In this document: positions 59,932-64,000 of the stretch, in pieces
How the letters are laid out: the number at the start of each line of letters is the position of its first letter
How positions within the stretch are numbered: the stretch's first letter is position 1
Assembly (NCBI RefSeq): GCF_000832125.1
Contig: NZ_JPRK01000012.1
Location: forward strand, 84,006-148,005
Source: Flavobacterium hibernum
GTDB taxonomy: Bacteria > Bacteroidota > Bacteroidia > Flavobacteriales > Flavobacteriaceae
Reading direction: 5' to 3'
Length of the DNA stretch: 64,000 bases
The notes under the pieces: generated by a model
What the model was told of the DNA's origin: nothing
The model's input: the letters and a program-made list of their open reading frames with translations, nothing else
The model's database searches: none
Position numbers and translations under genes: made by a program

Positions 59932-60804
59932 TTGAATAAATACTCGATTCCTACCTTAACTGTTGGTAATATACTTGGAGAAGAAACTTTGGGTATTACC
60001 TTATTTCGCCACAGTGTAAGGGGACGAAACGAATTTGAACAACCTCATAAACACGATTTTTACCTTGTTTTTTTTGTAGAGAAAGGTTCTGGAGTTCATA
60101 ATGTCGATTTTACGCAATATATAGTAAACGATTACCAAGTTTATTTTATCAGACCGGGACAAGTGCACAATTGGTCGTTAAATGTTGATACAACTGGATT
60201 TCAGCTCATGCTTTCGTCAGAAATAGTAAATATTTTTTCGAATCTGGGAAAATTTCCTTTTTTTGAGCAAAGTGTTCCGTCCTGTCTTTCGTTAACGAAA
60301 GATGAGTTTGAAGCGTTCAAAAAACAGCTTGAGGAAATAGAAACCATATTACCTCAAAATGATTTACTTACCAAAGAAATTGTTTTGCTTCGTTTGCATG
60401 TATTGCTAAAACTGTTGCAAAAGGAATTTGTAAATCAGTTTCAGGAACATGATTCTTCGACCAAGCCCGAAAAAGTAATCAAAAGTTTTTCGGTATTAAT
60501 TGATGAGCATTTTAAAGAAGAATCCTCGGTAAATTTCTATGCCGATAAATTAAATATTACGCCCAATTATCTCAATATTCTTTCGCAAAAATATTTAAAA
60601 ATGTCTGCGGGCGATTTTATAAAAGAAAGAACAATACTCGAAGCCAAACGTTTGCTTACCAGTACCCATTTATCTATAAAAGAAATTGGTTATCAATTAG
60701 GGTTTAATGATAATGCTTACTTCAGTAAAGTATTTAAAAAGTATGCCGGAAAAACACCAGGCGAATTTAAAGAAAGTTATAATTTTTACCATCCTTATCC
60801 GTAA
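59932..60804 (+). CDS. AraC-family regulator 2
   Basis: 290 residues beginning with a TTG; no ATG occurs before the conserved cupin region, and the -7 box fits the TTG. N-terminal AraC-type cupin (about 20-150): EFEQPHKHDFYLVFFVEKGS and YFIRPGQVHNWSL. C-terminal double HTH: NFYADKLNITPNYLNILSQK and SIKEIGYQLGFNDNAYFSKVF, then GKTPGEFKE. It probably regulates the exported amidohydrolase that follows 116 bases downstream. Confidence 0.9.
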   Translation: MNKYSIPTLTVGNILGEETLGITLFRHSVRGRNEFEQPHKHDFYLVFFVEKGSGVHNVDFTQYIVNDYQVYFIRPGQVHNWSLNVDTTGFQLMLSSEIVNIFSNLGKFPFFEQSVPSCLSLTKDEFEAFKKQLEEIETILPQNDLLTKEIVLLRLHVLLKLLQKEFVNQFQEHDSSTKPEKVIKSFSVLIDEHFKEESSVNFYADKLNITPNYLNILSQKYLKMSAGDFIKERTILEAKRLLTSTHLSIKEIGYQLGFNDNAYFSKVFKKYAGKTPGEFKESYNFYHPYP

Positions 60805-60920
60805 TATTACCGTAATTGGTTATGGTTTCTCACGATTTTTGCAAAGCAATATCTTCTGTTTATTATAAGAATGTTATTGTAAAATCCTATAACAAAACCA
60901 ATAATGATAAAATATAATTT

Positions 60921-62282
60921 ATGGAAGATCATAAAATAAGCAGAAAAAAATTCTTAGGATTGGGCGCTGCCGCAACCGGAGCAGCTTTGTTTTCGGGAAT
61001 TGGAGGAAATGCCGTAGCACAAGTTTTACCAGAGGATAATAAAGGAAATTCATTAAAAGAATACATCTTAAGTAATGTACGATTGGAAGATGGTTTTGAA
61101 TACAACGAAAAAAATGAAGTTGTTGCCACAAAAACAGCTTTATACAATTTGCACATAGCCAATGGTAAAATAAAAAGTATAACCACAGGAAAATCTACTT
61201 TAAAACTAAAAACAGTTGACGCCAAAGGACTTTTGATGCTTCCTGGACTTCGCGATATGCACATTCATATTGATAAAACGTATTATGGCGGAACTTGGAA
61301 TGCTGCACCAAGAAAAGGATATACGGTAAAAGACATGATTACGCTCGAGCAAAAAATAATTCCGCAATTATTAACGGATTCTCAGCACAAGGCCGAAGAA
61401 GCCATTAAATTAATGCAAAGTCAAGGAAGTTATTTTGCACGTTGTCAATGTAATATCGATCCAGTTAGCGGACTAAAAAGTTTAGAGCATCTGCAGGCAG
61501 CATTAGAGAAGAATAAAGATAGTTTTGGTTGGGAAATTGTTGCTTTTCCGCAACACGGAATCTTGTATTCGAAATCAGAACCTTTATTGAGAGAAGCGGC
61601 TAGTATGGGAATCGATTTTATTGGCGGACTTGACCCAACAAGTGTTGACGGAAATATGGAGAAATCGCTAGATACTATGATTCAAATTGCATTAGATACC
61701 AATAAAGGAATCGATATACATTTGCATGAAGGCGTGCCATCTGGTAAAGATGCGATTGAGTATATTATTAAGAAAACCGAAGAGAATAAACAATTACAAG
61801 GAAAGACCTATATAAGTCATGGTTTTGCACTTGCCAGAATGGATCCTAAAGATCTTGAGGGAATAGCCGAGAAAATGGGGAATTTAGGAATAGGAGTAGT
61901 GTCGACAATTCCGATTGGGAGAACGATAATGCCAATTCCAACTTTGAAAAAATATGGTGTAAAGCTAATGACCGGAACAGATAGTATTGTAGATCACTGG
62001 CAACCTTTTGGAACTTGCGATATGCTCGAAAAAGCAAAATTATGCGCCCAACTTTATGGTTGGACAGATGAATATAGCTTGAGTCGTGCTTTGCATATTG
62101 CAACAAAAGATGAGATATTACCGCTTAACGATTCCGGAACTCGTGTTTGGCCAGCAGTCGATAGCGAAGCCAATTTTATCTTAGTAAAAGCAACTTGCTC
62201 TGCCGAAGCCGTAGCACGTTTACCAAAAAGAGAAGGAGTTTTTTATAAAGGAAAAGTTATCGCTGGTGAAATAGGTTTATAG
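60921..62282 (+). CDS. Exported amidohydrolase (cytosine-deaminase-like)
   Basis: 453 residues. Tat-type-like N-terminus with an S-R-K-K-F-L-G motif (R-K rather than R-R), then the hydrophobic GLGAAATGAALFSG and AVAQ. Amidohydrolase TIM barrel: GLRDMHIHIDKTYYGG with metal ligands His114 and His116, then DIHLHEGVPS (His), TYISHGFALARM (His) and the final metal Asp in LMTGTDSIVDHW. The spacing resembles cytosine deaminase/isopentenyl-adenine-type enzymes. Substrate unknown; location periplasmic if the Tat-like signal works. Follows AraC gene 2 on the same strand. Confidence 0.88.
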   Translation: MEDHKISRKKFLGLGAAATGAALFSGIGGNAVAQVLPEDNKGNSLKEYILSNVRLEDGFEYNEKNEVVATKTALYNLHIANGKIKSITTGKSTLKLKTVDAKGLLMLPGLRDMHIHIDKTYYGGTWNAAPRKGYTVKDMITLEQKIIPQLLTDSQHKAEEAIKLMQSQGSYFARCQCNIDPVSGLKSLEHLQAALEKNKDSFGWEIVAFPQHGILYSKSEPLLREAASMGIDFIGGLDPTSVDGNMEKSLDTMIQIALDTNKGIDIHLHEGVPSGKDAIEYIIKKTEENKQLQGKTYISHGFALARMDPKDLEGIAEKMGNLGIGVVSTIPIGRTIMPIPTLKKYGVKLMTGTDSIVDHWQPFGTCDMLEKAKLCAQLYGWTDEYSLSRALHIATKDEILPLNDSGTRVWPAVDSEANFILVKATCSAEAVARLPKREGVFYKGKVIAGEIGL

Positions 62283-62318
62283 GTTCAAAGGGACAAAGGG
62301 ACAAAGTGGCAAAGGTTC

Positions 62319-62408
62319 AAAGGTTTAGAGATGCAAAGGTATTATGGTCAAATATTATATAGGCATCTCTACAAACAAACCTTTGTCCCTTTGCATCTCT
62401 GAACCTTT
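62319..62408. repeat. AAAGG..GATGCAAAGG inverted repeat
   Basis: 21-base arms 62319-62339 and 62388-62408 with one G-T mismatch. Preceded by tandem GGGACAAA units (62287-62305). Confidence 0.8.
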
Positions 62409-62422
62409 ATGCCTAAAAAAGT

Positions 62423-62458
62423 AAAACCCCCCAAGCAATTCAACTCTTGAGGGGTTTT
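62423..62458. terminator. Bidirectional terminator, amidohydrolase / DUF4142 gene
   Basis: AAAACCCC..CAAG (62423-62435) pairs with CTTG..GGGGTTTT (62446-62458) with one C-A mismatch. Confidence 0.85.
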
Positions 62459-62483
62459 TAAAATAAATAATAACCAGTTAAAT

Positions 62484-63074
62484 TTATTTCTTTTTATCTA
62501 ATTCTTGTTTTAGCAATTTCGCATGCTCTAAATGAGCTGTAAGCGGAGCTATATTGTTTGATGCCCAAAGTTTAATGTCTTGATCTTTTGCATCTTTAGT
62601 TGCTTTTTGCAATTCTTCAATTGCTTTTTCGTGACCGTCGATCATCATATCGGCGAATTTTTTGTCAAAATCCAGACCAGATTTTTCGTTTAGTTTTTTA
62701 TATTCTTCCTGTCCATCTTCGGTTAAGGAAGTTGGTAAAGTAAAGTTTTTACTTGTTGCCAAAGCGCTAACTTCTCCTGCCGATTTTGTATGTTCATCAA
62801 CCAGCATTTTTCCAAATTTCTTTACCTCAGGATTGGTGCTTTTTTGTTGTGCTAGTTTTCCAATTTCGATTTCGGCCAAATTTACTTCGGCAATGTCAAC
62901 TAAATACTCAGAGTCGTCTTTTTTATCTGCAATAGAGTCAAATTTTGCTTCGTTTGTGTCTTCGGCAACTTCTTTTGGATCCTCTTGTTTTGTTTCGTTT
63001 TTACAAGAGTTCAAGAATATAACAAGAAGTCCTGCTCCTAAAATTGCTTTTCCGGCTAATAGTATCTTTTTCAT
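62484..63074 (-). CDS. DUF4142 lipoprotein
   Basis: 196 residues. A hydrophobic N-terminus ends in the lipobox region FLNSCKN (Cys24), so lipidated. It is followed by a negatively charged stretch, then a DUF4142 ferritin-like four-helix bundle (about 60-195): LVDIAEVNLAEIEIGKLAQQ, VKKFGKMLVDEHTK and HEKAIEELQKATKDAKDQDI. The histidines match the family pattern, but the function is unknown; members are often stress-associated. Facing gene of the amidohydrolase with a shared terminator. Confidence 0.88.
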   Translation of the reverse strand: MKKILLAGKAILGAGLLVIFLNSCKNETKQEDPKEVAEDTNEAKFDSIADKKDDSEYLVDIAEVNLAEIEIGKLAQQKSTNPEVKKFGKMLVDEHTKSAGEVSALATSKNFTLPTSLTEDGQEEYKKLNEKSGLDFDKKFADMMIDGHEKAIEELQKATKDAKDQDIKLWASNNIAPLTAHLEHAKLLKQELDKKK

Positions 63075-63344
63075 GATTTTATAGTTTAAATGTTTATAAT
63101 GTAAAGTTATTGAGATCTATAAAGCTTCTCTTACAGTATTTTAGAATAATGTTATAGGATTTGGATATTTTAAAAATTTATGTTTTCATAAAAGTTAAAC
63201 CTCTTCATTAATACCCTATTCTGTTATTACTATACCTTTTGCTGGTAGATTTTGTAAATATTGTCTGATATTTTTACTAGATGGCTTTCGTACTTGTTAG
63301 CCTATTATACACAAACTTAACTTCACTAAAACCAATACTTCACT

Positions 63345-64000
63345 ATGGCACATTTCTCAGAGCAGGTACATATTACCATCAATAGTTTTACTCAAAACGT
63401 TATTTATTACGATTTAAAGCTGTCACAAAAAATGGCAGATCATCATCATTTTTCGTTTGTTTGGCAATATACCGGTAAAGCCGTTATAAAACCCGAAGAT
63501 CAAGCCAAAGCAATGAGAAAATACATTGGCGATGAAGTAATTTTTACATTCAAAAGTTTAACCGGAATCAGGCTTATGAGTAAAGGACTCATAACCGAGA
63601 TTTCTTCGATTGATGTACATGGTGGTGCCGCCGGTTTGCATATTGCAGGAATAAGCCATACTAAAGTAATTGATGGAATATCTAAATCCAGAACTTATCT
63701 AGAACGAGGAATGGACGACATTGTTCTGGATTTATTGGGTGAAGGTCCTACAGAGTTTTATCAAAGAGAAGCTATCAGATCGACCTATATGAAGGAATTC
63801 AACTATATGGCGCAGTACAATGAAACCAATTTCAATTTTCTTAAAAGACTGGCAACGCGTTATGGTCAATGGTTTTATTTTGATGGCATGCGTATGCAGT
63901 TTGGGCAACTAAAAAGTTCTAAAGTTAAACTCATCAACGGCGCGTCTATGCATAAATTTAAGATTCAGGCTAATATGACTTCGCACGCCATATCGCTTGG
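63345..64000 (+). CDS. vgrG: VgrG-like spike protein, 5' part
   Basis: 218 codons from the ATG at 63345, running off the window end with no stop. The sequence begins MAHFSEQVHITINSFTQNV and reads as the gp27-like N-terminal domain of VgrG/phage-late-control-D proteins. Typical pieces are YIGDEVIFTFKSL, GLHIAGISHTKVIDGISK and YNETNFNFLKRLATRYGQWF. It therefore would be the trimeric tip of a contractile injection system, most likely the Bacteroidetes type VI (T6SS-iii) system. No neighbouring T6SS gene is visible upstream, so it may be an orphan or start a cluster outside the window. Confidence 0.87.
   Translation, partial: MAHFSEQVHITINSFTQNVIYYDLKLSQKMADHHHFSFVWQYTGKAVIKPEDQAKAMRKYIGDEVIFTFKSLTGIRLMSKGLITEISSIDVHGGAAGLHIAGISHTKVIDGISKSRTYLERGMDDIVLDLLGEGPTEFYQREAIRSTYMKEFNYMAQYNETNFNFLKRLATRYGQWFYFDGMRMQFGQLKSSKVKLINGASMHKFKIQANMTSHAISL

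Noticed and set aside
62662..63084. Plus-strand 140-residue ORF opposite the DUF4142 gene
   Set aside because: Serine- and phenylalanine-rich antisense shadow of a Lys/Glu-rich helical protein.

Overview
The window looks like a chromosomal segment of a Flavobacterium-type member of the Bacteroidetes. The DNA is AT-rich, and promoters match the Bacteroidetes form (TAnnTTTG at -7, sometimes TTTG or TTG about 19-20 nt upstream). Starts lack Shine-Dalgarno sequences and leaders are short. Typical families are present: OmpA/P60-like protein, a TonB-dependent receptor, a DUF6377 regulator, a ChrB-AraC protein and a VgrG. Intergenic gaps carry several families of long imperfect palindromes common to this group. 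No rRNA, tRNA, CRISPR array, transposase or prophage was seen.

Layout. 1-16.7 kb is mostly housekeeping: the 3' end of a DUF808 membrane protein, a small lipoprotein, aguB and aguA (agmatine to putrescine) flanking an OmpA protein and a choice-of-anchor-I lipoprotein, fahA, glyA, miaE, guaC, a GNAT enzyme, a pentapeptide-repeat protein, aspA and two outer-membrane barrels. 16.8-20.7 kb is a two-component system followed by a universal-stress-like protein and a bestrophin channel. 20.8-25.8 kb holds a MocR regulator divergent from a DMT transporter, then an acyl-CoA dehydrogenase with an N-terminal extension.

26.3-42.1 kb is a carbohydrate-utilisation locus. It has a NUDIX-fold regulator with a degenerate catalytic box (NrtR/AraR type), a SusD-less TonB-dependent receptor, three GH3 enzymes, an alpha/beta hydrolase (esterase-like), a DUF6377 regulator, a DUF1349 protein and a membrane acyltransferase. 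The likely substrate is a beta-linked plant or microbial glycan (inference). A GH2 beta-galactosidase-like enzyme sits separately at 50.5 kb.

42.3-50.2 kb holds tyrS, an ArsR-OYE pair, a TlpA thioredoxin, several small proteins of unknown role and a ChrB-AraC fusion. The most striking observation is in front of tyrS. A promoter drives a 36-codon ORF with six Tyr codons (three consecutive), followed by a GC-rich hairpin plus U-run 11 nt before the tyrS start. The leader also contains two segments that can form the protector and antiterminator pairings of a classical ribosome-mediated attenuator. This is a candidate tyrosine-sensing attenuator.

53.3-56.3 kb is a TetR regulon with three near-identical 14-bp operators, one before each gene (MFS pump, hotdog thioesterase, tetR). 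56.5-62.3 kb contains two AraC regulators, two paralogous cupins, a zinc alcohol dehydrogenase and an exported amidohydrolase. The window ends with a DUF4142 lipoprotein and the 5' part of a VgrG-like spike gene.

Stretches of about 300 bases or more without a gene are described in their own entries.
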